Positions 31,816 to 41,957 of a stretch of 64,000 bases of DNA are shown here, one piece after another (position 1 is the stretch's first letter; every line of letters starts with the position of its first letter). The stretch covers positions 14,740,354 to 14,804,353 of the forward strand of contig OX235272.1 in assembly GCA_944472155.2 (NCBI GenBank), written 5' to 3'. The notes under the pieces were generated by a model. The model saw only the letters and a list, made by a program, of their open reading frames with translations. It ran no database searches and was not told the DNA's origin. The position numbers and the translations under genes were made by a program. The DNA is from Trichobilharzia szidati (lineage: Eukaryota; Platyhelminthes; Trematoda; Strigeidida; Schistosomatidae).

Positions 31816-31944
31816 TGTATATCACATTGATACACGTTATGGATTTTGGTTCAGTTTGGCTGTAGCGCTTCGATGCTGTTCATATATTACTGTTTCGTTA
31901 GATCGCTTTTATTGTCTAACTTAAATATGCTGTTTTTATTGCAG

Positions 31945-32073
31945 ACATTTCAAGTTTGATATTGAGAAACATGACTGATTCGTGCACTGTTGTCATCGAT
32001 GGTGTAACAAATGCTCGTCATCTGAAACCTGATTTACTGAGAGCATGGTTAGCTCCATATGGAGCTATTAAAT
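31945..32073 (+). CDS. Candidate host exon (RRM-like start), left-arm copy
   Basis: A T-rich tract and GCAG acceptor precede 31945, and AT|GTAAGT follows 32073. From the ATG at 31971 the exon encodes 34 codons starting MTDSCTVVIDGV and ending LRAWLAPYGAIK, in phase 1. A beta strand followed by a helix ending in P-Y-G resembles the beginning of an RNA-recognition motif, but this is only a resemblance. The frame is open through the whole exon. The mirror exon (58611-58739) is identical except K to R at the last full codon. The next exon is uncertain: a T-rich acceptor at 32697-32698 gives a compatible phase (AERLEYFARDM) but a stop after 30 codons. Confidence 0.5.
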
Positions 32074-32163
32074 GTAAGTTTTAAATTAAAGGCTTCTGAA
32101 CTTCAAGGAGATATTTTTCAGATTGTTTTGGGTTGAATACATTTTTTCAAAAGTTAGCTTGTA

Positions 32164-32340
32164 GGGATTTGACCACGGATTGATGTCGGTTAGAGAACCA
32201 TTTAAAATCAGGCAGTACTGGACAGCTGTTTCATCCTAATATGCGACTCACTGGCGGTACTCACCCGCCGCCGGGGTTCGAACCCAAGACCTTCCGGTTA
32301 CAAGGCAAGTTCGTAGACCACCTAACCACCGGGGCCCGAC
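32164..32340 (-). mobile_element. Sm-alpha-like SINE (type 2) with hammerhead motif
   Basis: Read on minus, a tRNA-like head (GGTTAGGTGGTCTACG, B box GGTTCGAACCC) leads to a hammerhead-like block and a tail ending CAATCCGTGGTCAAATCCC. Head plus ribozyme is the layout of the schistosome Sm-alpha SINE. A second copy in opposite orientation lies 166 bp away. Confidence 0.8.
32209..32266 (-). ncRNA. Degenerate hammerhead ribozyme motif
   Basis: On minus the order is GGGTGAGTACCG (stem I), CCAGTGAGTC in place of the consensus CTGATGAGTC, a stem II region ending AGGAT, GAAAC, the self-complementary ACAGCTGT (stem III), GTC cleavage triplet, then CAGTACTGCC pairing with stem I. The GAAA and GTC parts are intact, but three core bases differ from consensus, so self-cleavage is unlikely. 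The motif identification rests on the known Sm-alpha ribozyme layout. Confidence 0.6.
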
Positions 32341-32506
32341 TCTTGAAAAAAATTAATCTGGCTTCAGGATAGCTCTAGTGAGAAGTCTTGACCAGTAGGG
32401 TCCATCCAGTCAAGTGTGAGGATGGATTTCTCGCCGATGACATTGCCTGGTGGTGGCTCTAAAAACTACGAATGGGTAGAAGTTAGATTTTATGGGCGAT
32501 TGAGTT

Positions 32507-32678
32507 GGGTCCTATGGGCTGAGTGGTCCAAGAGCTTGCCTTGTAACCGGAAGGTCCTGGGTTTGAACCCTGGTGGCGGATAGGTACTACCGATGAGTCA
32601 GAAACTCGGAGGAAAGAGTTATCCAGTACTCCCTGGTTTTCGATAGTTTTCTAACTGATATCAATCTGTGGTCAAACT
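32507..32678 (+). mobile_element. Sm-alpha-like SINE (type 2), opposite orientation
   Basis: This is the same family as 32164-32340, on plus: head with CTGAGTGGTCCAAGAGCTTGC, B-box-like GGTTTGAACCC, ribozyme-like block, and an end in TCAATCTGTGGTCAAAC. Together the two copies form an imperfect inverted repeat of about 170 bp arms that an intronic transcript could fold. Confidence 0.8.
32580..32634 (+). ncRNA. Degenerate hammerhead ribozyme motif
   Basis: The core reads CCGATGAGTC, one base from the consensus CTGATGAGTC, followed by a weak stem II (CAGAAACTCGG), GAAA, a poor stem III and an ATC cleavage triplet before CAGTACTCC. Stem I pairing with AGGTACTAC is partial. It is closest to consensus in the core of the four copies, but stem III is eroded. 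Confidence 0.55.
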
Positions 32679-32698
32679 TGAATACATTTTTTATTTAG

Positions 32699-33652
32699 CT
32701 GCGGAAAGGCTTGAATATTTTGCCAGAGACATGGCTTCACTCTTTAAATGTCTGATTAATATTTGGTCGAATATGGTTAATAGGTAGGATACAAAGATGC
32801 AGAGATACACGAGTTAATTAATCAGTAGAGAGAGATATTTTATTTACCAGGTTATGTATCATACTTAAAGTTTGAAGGCTTGACAATGCCGTCTGTTAGT
32901 TGACATTAAAATAGATTAAGTCGGGGATCTAAGCAAAGATCCATTAAAGTTAGAAAATTCAGTACTTGAAGAAATGTATCATTTCGATAATATCAGATAC
33001 GTGGTTACTAAAACCGTCTAAATTAGCAAATTCGAAGAGGAGGAAGAGTATTTATGTGTCACATGTCCATATTATACAAGCGTATTGGTTAGTTATTTGT
33101 TTATTTCTATTATGCATTATTCGAACTTTTGTCATTTATTTTGGTTTTTATTGATTTCTACACATTGATTGTTCCCTAGATAGAAGTTGTGATAAAGTTG
33201 GGAAAGAGAATAATCAAAACGTGGCATCGACCTATGAAGTCTTTGATTGTTAGTTTGCGTCGTGTATGCAGGTGTGAAGACTCCATATTAGTTTGTTTAT
33301 TAGATGTATCACACAGTGATGAAACAGTATTATTTACTGGATGACACAGTTTCGAACAAAATTTATTGTTCATAATCATTCCATCAATTATAACCACACG
33401 ACTTTGAAACTTGAGTTTTATAGTTTTCTTTGTTCTCTCCTATTTGTCGTCGTAGAGGTAGTGGAATTTTCCAGATATCTGGGTGGACAGGTGTTGAATC
33501 ATTCCTATTACATGTATTTGCAGTTGATTCGATAAACAAAGCTTCTGTTATCAATCTCTCCCTCCACCTTGCTGTGACATTAGATTTTAAAACTGTCTGT
33601 CATCCTATCCCATCCTATTGTATGGTTGTGTATAACTGCATGCAGTGCTGTA
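32699..33652. other. Mostly unassigned interval
   Basis: It begins with a possible exon (32699 onward, see the RRM-like exon) whose frame stops at about 32790. The rest is AT-rich with no recognised repeat. An ORF of 73 codons at 33176-33397 (minus) is identical in the mirror, but shows no domain. Differences between arms are few, about 2 in 330 bp compared. Confidence 0.4.
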
Positions 33653-36410
33653 ATTATTATTATTATTGTTCCCTTGGGTTCCTAGTGGAACATAGGGCTT
33701 CAACTGCACGTCTCCTCTTGTTTCTGTCTTCTGCTGTATTTTTCACCTGCATCCATGTTAGTCCATACTGTTTCAGTTCCTCCTCACACGATCTCCTCCA
33801 CGTCATCCTTGGACGTCACACTCGCCCCTTCCCTTTCGGGTTCCACTCGAGCGTTGGCCTGACGCGCGATGTCACCCAGCGAGTGGCCTCCTCAGCGAGT
33901 GAATGTCCAATCCATCTCCACTTTCTCCTGCATATTTGTTGGGCGATTGGTTCTTCTTTTGTTTCTTCCCATTCTTTCCGGCCATCTGATGTTGCGTATA
34001 GAACGAAGACAGCTGTTGATATAGGTCTGCAACAGGCTGTTGGAAATACTCATTCTTTGTGACCCGCCAAGTTTCTCATCCATCTGTATAGAAGAAGTGA
34101 CTGACATGACGTTTGTATTGAAAATCCGAATTTTGTTGTTGATGTTGAGAGGTGACGAAGATTTCCAGGTTGGTTTCAGGTTGATGAATGTATTTCTCGC
34201 CTTCCCGATTCTCGATTTGACATCCTCGTCCGTTCCACCTGCCAGTAGTTGAGACAATGCTCCCTAGATAAGTGAGTGAATGAAGTAACCTCTTTCAAAT
34301 CTTCCCGTTGATGGTGATTGGCGCTGGATGTTGCTGTTGTTGTTGTTGTTGTTGGTTGGTTATTTTCATAACCTCTGTCTTGTCTATGTTCACCTGGAGT
34401 CCTGTTTTCGCCGCCAGCTTCTTCGACCAGTTTTTCGGTTTTCGCTTGTAAGTCTTCGATTTTGTGTGACATCAAACATAAATCATCCGCGAAACCTAGG
34501 TTCTTCATGTTGGTCCAGGATATCCCTGTCTTCTCGTTTCCCACTGTCTGACGCATAATTCAGTCCAGTCCACCACAATTAGGAATGTCATTGGTGATAA
34601 TAAGCACCCTTGTCTGACTCCTGTGTTTACTCCAAACGCCTCGCTGAGTTCTCCGTTGTGGATCACTTGACATGTGTCGTTGTCGTACAGCTGTTGAATA
34701 AGGTTGATGAATATTTGGGGTAGGCCGTAGTACTCGAGTAGTTTCCAAATTACTTCGCGGTCAACGCTGTCGAAGGCCTTCTCAAAATCTATGCAGGAAG
34801 TTGAGGTAGAGGTTTGATTGCCATTCCATGCTTTGTTCTGTGATGATGATGCGTAGAGTTGCAATTTGGTCAGAACATGATTTGCCATTCCTGAAACCAG
34901 CTTGTTCTGGTCGGAGTTCTGTATCCAGTGCATTCTTTATTCTCTCCAGGAAGATGGGACTCAGGATTTTACTTGGCGTCGACAGGAGCATGATTCCTCG
35001 CCAGTTCTTGCAGAGCCTGTAAGTCGCCTTTCTTTGGTAGTTTCACAAGGTAACCTTTCCTCCAGTCAGTAGGCACCTTTCCCTCCTTCCAGACCTTTTG
35101 CAATGATGGAGTCAGCATATCTGCTGTCATCTCTGGGTCCGCTTTCAGTGCTTCCGGGGGTATTCCATCTGGTCCAGCTGCTTTTCCAGCTTTCAGAAGC
35201 TTGATTGCATTCAAGACTTCAGTTTTCGTTGGAGGATTGATGTCAACTTGCAGTTGTGTAGGCGCTGTTGTTGGTATTTCTGGAGGGGTTGTAGGTGGTG
35301 GTCGGTTCAAGAGTCCTTTGAAGTGGTCCGTCCATTGTTTAATCTGTCTTTCTTCCTTGGTAATTGGGTTCCCTTGGCTGTCTTTTATAGGTTTCACTTG
35401 TGTTGATCTCTTTCCGGATAGAGACTTGGTTATCTGATATAGTGTTCTCAGGTCCCTTTTGCTTGCTGCTTTCTCAGCTTCAGTGGCCAGGTTGTCGTGG
35501 AATTGTCTTTTGTCCTTCGTGGCACTCTTCTTCACTTCTTTGTCCAGTGCTGTGTAAGTTGAGCTCAGCGTCTCTTTCTCTTGTCCGTCTTTGCATTGAA
35601 TCATTTTCTCTTTCACCATTCTCCTCTCTTCTATTAGCTTCCAAGTGTCCGTTGAGAGCCACTCCTTGTCTTGTCTCCTCTTTCTTCCTAAAACCGTTGA
35701 ACACGTTTCGTTAAAAATCACCTTCAGAGAGTTCCAATGGTCTTCCACGCATGATTCTTCCGTGATGTCACGTAGTGTTTCCTGCTTTGCTCTGACAGTT
35801 GCAGTGAAGGTGTCATTTATGGTTGTGTCCTTCAGTTTTTGAGTGTTGAACTTGCATTGTGGCCTATCCCCAGCTAACCTCGAGGCTTTTAGCTTCACCT
35901 TGAAAGTCCCTTGTACTGGATAGTGGTCTGAACCCACATCTGCTGCTCCCCTCGACCTTGTGTCTAGTAGGCTCCGTCTCCACTTCCTTGAGATTGAAAT
36001 GAAGTCTATCTGGTTTGTGGTGTGTCCATCTGGTGAAATCCGTGTTGCCTTGTGTATATCCCTGTGTTTGAACACACTGCCACCAATCACCAACTCATTG
36101 AAGGCGCAGAAGTCTGAGAAGAGTTCATCTCACCGAGGGCCTCGCGACCCATGGTGAGTTCTCTTCCTGTATTGTCTCCTCCCAGCTTCGCATTCATGTC
36201 GCCCATCAGTATTTTGATATCGCCATTTCGGACGTTGTCCATTACTGCTTGCAGTTGTCTGTAGAAGGCCTCTTTTTCCTCTTGTTCTGAGACGTTTGTA
36301 GGCGCATAGCATTGAATTATTGTAACCTTATAGTGGGCCAGGGTAGACAGAGAGAGTGAATAAGTTTTTTCTGTACACATAAATCTGTTCTTTCTCTATT
36401 AATCTCTAAT
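33653..36410 (-). mobile_element. RTE (SR2-like) retrotransposon, 5'-truncated, frameshifted
   Basis: Minus-strand RTE: endonuclease from within the domain (36380: VTIIQCYAPTNVSEQEEKEA, DINAKLGGDNTGR-like, QIDFISISRKWRRSL, GSDHYPVQ at 35900), then reverse transcriptase (KAGKAAGPDGIPPEALKADP, QAGFRNGKSCSDQIATLRI, FEKAFDSVDREVIWKLLEYY, LGFADDLCLMSHKIEDLQ) and C-terminus. Frame breaks lie near 36090, 34990, 34800 and 34500. The 3' end carries GTTCCTAGTGGAACATAGGG (plus-strand reading) and an (ATT)n tail at 33653. The endonuclease start is missing. Its mirror copy is 54264-57030. Confidence 0.88.
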
Positions 36411-37682
36411 TTATTATTATTATTGTTTCCTTTAATTCCTAGAGGAATATAGGGCTTAAGCCGTATCTGTCCACACGTTTTCATCTCTTCACATGACCGC
36501 CTCCAAGTCACCCATCCTCGCACTGACGACCAACTCGCCGCTTCCCTTTCGGGTTCCACTCGAGCAATGGCTTGTCTAGTGATGTCACTTGATGGTTTGT
36601 TTCCTCAGAGTATGGCCAGCCAATCCATCTCCATTTCTTCCCGCCTATTTGTTTCACAGTCGGTTCCTGCTGTGTTGGTTCGCTCATTGCCAGAGATCCC
36701 TCTCTGTTGCTGATCTTTTCTGGCCGGCCATCTGATCTTGAGTGGTATTGAGCGAAGACAGCTAGCTGTTAATGAAGGTCTGTAGTTTGTCTGAGATGCT
36801 GTTTATGACGCGCAGTGCAAGTCTCTGATCCGTATAGTGAGTAGCACTGACTGGCTTCACATTGGAGTTGAAAATCCGGATCTTATTTTCATTTTGATGC
36901 TGAGTAGGGCTGTTGACCTCCACACAGACTTGAGAGTAGTCAAAGCTTGTCTTGCTTTTCCGATCCTCGCAGCTTTGATATCCTCGTCAGTTCCGCCGGC
37001 CTGTAGTTGAAACGATGCTTCTCAGGTGGGTAGATGGGTAAAGTAGGTTGTTTCTTTCAGGTTCCTTGCATTTATGCTGGCTGGTTGTTGTCTGTTGTTG
37101 TTGTTGCTGTTGGTGGTGGTTTTGGCTTTGGCCAGGAATCTTCATCACCTCTGTTTTCTCAATTTTCACCTGAAGTCCTATCTTCTCCGGATACTTCTAC
37201 AAACTTGTTGCTTTTCGCTTGCATATCTTCCAGTTTGTGGGAAATCAGACATATATCATCGTCGAAGTCCAGATCCTCCAAGTATTTTGTGTGAGTCCAT
37301 TTTATGCCTGTTTCCTCATTGCCGTCGCTGTTTGTCACATTATTCAGTCTACTGCAATCAGGAAAATCATTGGCGATAGTAGGCAGCCAGCCTTGTCTTA
37401 CTCCCGTCTTCACTTCGAAAGATTCCGTAAGTTTCCCGTTGTGGATTACTTGGCATGCAGCATTGTCGTACAGCTGTTGGATGAGATGTATAATTGTCGG
37501 TGGCACCCCGTAGTAGCGAAGTAGTTTCCAAATCACCTTTCGATCGACGCTGTCGAAGGCCTTTTCAAAGTCGATGAAGTTGACATAGAGAGGTGACTGC
37601 CATTCCAAGCTTTGTTCCATAATGATCCATAATGTGCCGATCTGATCAATGCATGACTTGTTTCTCATGAATCCATGATTGC
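36411..37682 (-). mobile_element. Second RTE (SR2-like) copy, 5'-truncated
   Basis: It starts in the reverse transcriptase (37668: MRNKSCIDQIGTLWIIMEQS, NFIDFEKAFDSVDRKVIWKL, FEVKTGVRQGWLPT). It continues in broken frames through LDFDDDICLISHKLED, where the usual FADD reads FDDD, to the 3' end at 36411-36470 with the conserved TTCCTAGAGGAATATAGGG hairpin and ATT repeats. It is inserted into the 3' part of the PLE coding region, just after the GIY-YIG reading. Confidence 0.82.
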
Positions 37683-40018
37683 ACTATTTAATGATTTGGT
37701 TGCTCTTTTCCCAAGACAAACAGGAATATGTTCACTAGTGCGTAAAGATAAATTCCTTTGGGTAAGACCTATATAACTAGCTCCACAGGAGCAGTTGAAT
37801 TTATATACACACATTGATGTCGCCATTTTGGGTAATCTATCTTTAATGCACAGTGTCAATATCGGTTTGGTTGAGAAAGTGACATGCAGTTTTGCGGCAT
37901 TGAAAGTTCTTTCAATTGATCTTGTTAATCTACGGTTTAATATGTCTCTGGATATATCGCCTTTGAATTGTAAATTTAAGTAAAGCTTTTTCTTACTTAC
38001 TGTGTATGCCTCGCTTAGTTTTGTGTGTAGTTTCATAGATGTACTTCTTTACAAAGTTAGTAGGATAGTCGTTTTGTAGCAAGGTGTTTGTAAGATTTCT
38101 TATTTCATCTTCAATGCAGTCGTCGGTACATATGCGTCTAATTCTATGACTAAGACAACGAATTAGGTTGCGCTTATATTGTATAGGTATAAATTTTTAA
38201 TTTAATTTTAATTTTTGGTTACAGCTTGATGCCACACCGTATTTTCAGTACAAGTATGGAATTTTCAGCATGGATATCGGTTAGCCCAAATTTTGCAGGC
38301 CGACCATAGGTATCGGGTGTGCGTCGGCAGGGGATCGAACCTCGGACCATGTGCATGGTCGGCGAGAGTCCTAACCACTGTGAAGCTATGGAAGTGGGTG
38401 TATTGTCCATCCCACGTCGCTTTCCTATAGATGTTTCTCTTTAGGGTACCGTCTGTTCTTTTTGTAAGAAGAACATCCAGAAATGGAATACTACCTTGGA
38501 GTTCCTCTTCACAAGTGAATTTAATAGCTGGGTGTACCTTATTGAAGACTTGGAGCAGGTGTTGTCTATCCAGATTATTGTTACAAATGATGAAGGTATC
38601 GTCAACATATCGACAATAATAATCGAGTTTGTTTAGTATTTCTTTTAAAGGACCATTTTCCAATTTAGACAGAAATATGTCAGCTAATAAGGAACTAAGG
38701 GCAGAACCCATAGCAACCCCATCTATTTGGCGGTAATACTCCTTATTAAATACAAATTGAACGTTCATAGTGCATTTTAGTAGTAATTCTTTCAATTTTC
38801 TTCGTGTGATTTCAATTTCAATTTTCTTTTCTACGAGTTGCTCACATATGTATTCGACAGTTTCTACAAGGGGGACGTTGGTAAATAGTGATGTTACGTC
38901 CAACGATAACATAGTTTTGTCTGCTAGGTTCATGTCTTTAGTGTTTTCAACAAAGTCAAATACATCTTTTACACTATATTTAACCAACTGGCGATGTAGC
39001 GGTTCTAACAGATTTACTAACCATTTGGCATTTAAATGGAAGGGCGAGTTCGACATGTCCAGGATTGGTCGTAGGGGAATTCCCTGCTTATGTATCTTGG
39101 GTAAGCCATAAATTCTAGGCGTATGAGTTCCGGTGGGCTTAATAGCGTCGAATATGGAACTATCAATTAGATTTTCATTTTTTAAAGACTTCAAAGTTTT
39201 AACGAACTGGCGTCATGTTGCTTCATTCGAATCTTTGCTACTACCTAACTTTTGAAACTTGGAACGGTCATTCAGTAGGGTGTTCACCTTATCAATGTAG
39301 TCGCATTTGTTTAAAATTACTGTACCTGATCCCTTGTCCGGTTTCGTGATAATAATGCTGTCATCAGACCTTAGTTTTCTGAGGCATTCTCTATGCTTTT
39401 TACTTAATATACTTTTCTTGTCGATTTTGGCATTATTCTATTGGTAACAACAGTCAACCAAGGTACTCTTAAATCTGTCTAATTCGTATTGGGAGGACGG
39501 TGTTAGGTCTAGTGTCTGAGTGAAGAGGTTTTCAAACTGTACTTCTGTCTGTAATCGGTCAATATTAACTCTTTTATCGCAAAATTTAGGGCCCAATGAC
39601 AACACTTCCATAGCAGTTTTATCTAAAGTCACACTGGAAAAGTTGAAGACGTACCACCTTTCAGGGTCCTTGGGAAAATGGGATTCTGATATTTCCGTGT
39701 CCAATCCTTTTGTAAGCTGGATTCTTTTTTTAGTTTCTCTAGTTTTAGAAAGATAACGGAGGTATTTTAAGAATAATTCGTTTAAATGTGTGGGAAGTTC
39801 ATCAACAGCATATTGTCTCTGTGGAATATTTCTTTCTAATGTGCTAATATATCCTTGAAGAGATTCAATCTGATTAAGAGCGAATCGCTTGAGAGATTTC
39901 GTATTAGGGCGCACTCTACACCGACGAAGTGATTTGGAAAATGATTTAGGATAATGGTTATTCTCAATACAGTTTCGGATAAACTCCACATTAGTTTTCG
40001 CTTCATTTTCATTTTGCA
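37665..40018 (-). pseudogene. Penelope-like element (reverse transcriptase + GIY-YIG), decayed
   Basis: Reading on minus: an N-terminal part (40019-39438: LRRCRVRPNTKSLKRFALNQ); after a TAG, ITKPDKGSGTVILNK; after a TGA near 39213, the reverse transcriptase (39194 onward: YGLPKIHK, LSLDVTSLFTNVP, IDGVAMGSALSSLLADIF, YCRYVDDTFI, SIPFLDVLLTK). A SINE (38193-38381) splits the frame after HFHSF. It resumes with KRNLIRCLSHRIRRIC and ends with the GIY-YIG block VYKFNCSCGASYIGLTQRNL and SEH. The same two stops occur in every copy here, so the element was dead before duplication. It lies against a host-like exon at 40022, in opposite orientation. Confidence 0.87.
38193..38381 (-). mobile_element. SINE type 1 inserted in the PLE
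   Basis: This minus-strand SINE lacks the first about 10 bases of the head. It carries the B box GGTTCGATCCC and the CTGAAAATTCCATACTTG body, and a (AAATTAAA)-type tail. It sits between the reverse transcriptase and GIY-YIG parts of the PLE. It is also present at the same site in the mirror (52294-52482). No clear target duplication. Confidence 0.82.
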
Positions 40019-40021
40019 TGA

Positions 40022-40333
40022 GTTCCAGCTCCTAAGCAAAGCGTGACACCACTGGAGCAGCTAGCTGCACGCCTTATACGAAGCCTCCTTCGGAATGCAA
40101 TAGAATGTCGTCATAATGGCCCACCAGTTCTTGGTCGTATGGAAAAAATAGATGTGGATGAGGGGGAAACTATTACAATCAGTGATACTAATGAAGAATT
40201 GGACACCATGATGGATACAATTGACTCAGAAGAAGCGAATGAAACCGAAGAGGAAAATGGTGTGTTGCGGCGTGGAAGTCAATATGTTAGTCCAGCGACT
40301 GCACAGAATGCTCCTATGGCTCGATTTTTGTGA
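40022..40333 (+). CDS. Candidate host exon encoding an acidic protein segment
   Basis: An open frame runs from about 40022 (a stop lies at 40019-40021) to a donor-like TTTTT|GTGAGT at about 40331. It encodes a 100-residue segment: helical start (TPLEQLAARLIRSLLRNAIE), then an acidic stretch rich in D, E and T (DEGETITISDTNEE, EEANETEEENG). CCAG before CTCCTAAGC may be the acceptor. No family recognised. The exon ends in phase 2 by this reading, which does not match the following candidate exon, so the model is incomplete. Copies are at 41644-41955 and 50343-50654. Confidence 0.5.
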   Translation, partial: VPAPKQSVTPLEQLAARLIRSLLRNAIECRHNGPPVLGRMEKIDVDEGETITISDTNEELDTMMDTIDSEEANETEEENGVLRRGSQYVSPATAQNAPMARFL

Positions 40334-40489
40334 GTCCCATATTGCATTTCTTTAGGATATGCTATTCATATGTAATATCCTAAGTATTAACTTATAGGGC
40401 AATACTTTATTTTTGTATTATCTATTCATATTTGTGATTTTGAAATTCTTTCATACCTAATTCTCTTCACTTTCATCCAAATAAGTCTA

Positions 40490-40717
40490 AGGTTGTTGCT
40501 ATCAAGCATTTCGTAGTACCTGAGCTTGGATTCTCACACAATGTTCGAGTAAAGTGGGAATATGCTGAATGCTTACAGCCTAGTTTAAAAACTGATGCTA
40601 TTGTTTGTGAACAAATTACTTCATAATATGAATTCCTTAAATACTCCGCACTAAATAACCGCTCAGTTACATCGGAATTTTACAAACCACTCATTTCAAA
40701 AGTCAAATTTTTAGTAA
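40490..40717 (+). pseudogene. Candidate following exon with internal stop
   Basis: After a T/C-rich tract and AAATAAG acceptor, a frame reads KVVAIKHFVVPELGFSHNV and WEYAECLQPSLKTDAI to a TAA at 40623-40625. The same frame then stays open for 34 more codons (YEFLKYSALNNRSV, SEFYKPLISKVKF) to a good donor, AAA|GTATGT. Either the TAA is the true gene end or a nonsense change. It is also present in the mirror at 41270-41490. Confidence 0.35.
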
Positions 40718-41269
40718 AAGTATGTATATGAACGTAAAATGCTTGATAACTTATTTTTGACATAAAAACAATTACTTCTTATTGGACAATTGCAGTATAT
40801 ACCCTTTGATAATATTCGTTAATCAATAGAGATGGAATCTATGACAAATTTCTACAAATTTGTGGTTCTATTATATCGCATGTTCATGGTTCTCAAAAGT
40901 GGTATATTTTCACTCAGATTTCATTGCAGCAGTTTTTCGATTTATCTCTTGGAGTACCATCAGTTGTTCGAATTAGTCTTAATGACTATCGCGAGGTACT
41001 AACGTGACATACTCTATAATCTGTTAAGACATTCCTTTGCACTTTAAAAAGGCGATATATTGCAGGAAGTGAATGCCTATTAAGAACGACGATCTCAATA
41101 TACGAGTTTATTGGGTCGTTACTCAATACGCGGTTAACTTAATTTGTATTGGTAAATGAATATTAACTTCGGGAGGACTTTTGTCAAAGCAATATTATTT
41201 AGTATACTGTATATGTTGTTTATGCATTGGATATTATCGATATAAGTGTATTTTGATTTTAGCAAGTGT
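40708..41269 (+). other. Spacer of the inner palindrome, with a possible exon
   Basis: These 562 bp occur once in the window. A frame from about 40828 to a donor-like GAG|GTACTAAC at 40995 encodes DGIYDKFLQICGSIISHVHG, then a WYIFTQISLQQFFDLSLGVP region and RISLNDYRE, which looks like protein-coding text. An AATAG before AGATGG would be the acceptor. No homology is recognised. Beyond 41000 nothing is supported. Confidence 0.35.
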
Positions 41270-41955
41270 TTTGACTTTTGAAATGAGTGGTTTGTAAAAT
41301 TCCGATGTAACTGAGCGGTTATTTAGTGCGGAGTATTTAAGGAATTCATATTATGAAGTAATTTGTTCACAAACAATAGCATCAGTTTTTAAACTAGGCT
41401 GTAAGCATTCAGCATATTCCCACTTTACTCGAACATTGTGTGAGAATCCAAGCTCAGGTACTACGAAATGCTTGATAGCAACAACCTTAGACTTATTTGG
41501 ATGAAAGTGAAGAGAATTAGGTATGAAAGAATTTCAAAATCACAAATATGAATAGATAATACAAAAATAAAGTATTGCCCTATAAGTTAATACTTAGGAT
41601 ATTACATATGAATAGCATATCCTAAAGAAATGCAATATGGGACTCACAAAAATCGAGCCATAGGAGCATTCTGTGCAGTCGCTGGACTAACATATTGACT
41701 TCCACGCCGCAACACACCATTTTCCTCTTCGGTTTCATTCGCTTCTTCTGAGTCAATTGTATCCATCATGGTGTCCAATTCTTCATTAGTATCACTGATT
41801 GTAATAGTTTCCCCCTCATCCACATCTATTTTTTCCATACGACCAAGAACTGGTGGGCCATTATGACGACATTCTATTGCATTCCGAAGGAGGCTTCGTA
41901 TAAGGCGTGCAGCTAGCTGCTCCAGTGGTGTCACGCTTTGCTTAGGAGCTGGAAC
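41270..41955 (-). pseudogene. Mirror copy of the acidic exon and the following exon
   Basis: This is the minus-strand copy of 40022-40707. The acidic reading (41934-41644) is identical in sequence to the plus copy, and the TAA of the second exon is also conserved. It would be cut off from the rest of any gene here. Confidence 0.75.
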
Positions 41956-41957
41956 TC

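Larger units (their letters stand above)
26532..40707 (+). repeat. Large inverted repeat, left arm
   Basis: The mirror of this arm is 50052-64000. Matching positions add up to about 90676 across 38-40.6 kb, 90687 across 33-36 kb, 90898 near 29.6 kb, 91103 near 28.8 kb and about 90520-90535 near 26.6-27.5 kb. The steps are explained by the 594-bp insert at 28094-28687 on the left, and by a SINE and a 215-bp stretch on the right. Identity is about 98-99% in pieces compared by eye. The match still holds at the window end, so the outer boundary is not seen. Confidence 0.9.

Noticed and set aside
34320..34360. Polyglutamine or CAA/TTG repeat as a CRISPR-like or regulatory array (also 37090-37125, 53560-53600)
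   Set aside because: These are imperfect CAACAR runs inside the RTE coding end, present in each RTE copy and part of the element.
40832..41000. ORF starting at ATG near 40832 (MESMTNFYKF reading)
   Set aside because: Another frame of the same stretch gives more protein-like text with splice-like borders; the two cannot both be right and neither is proven.
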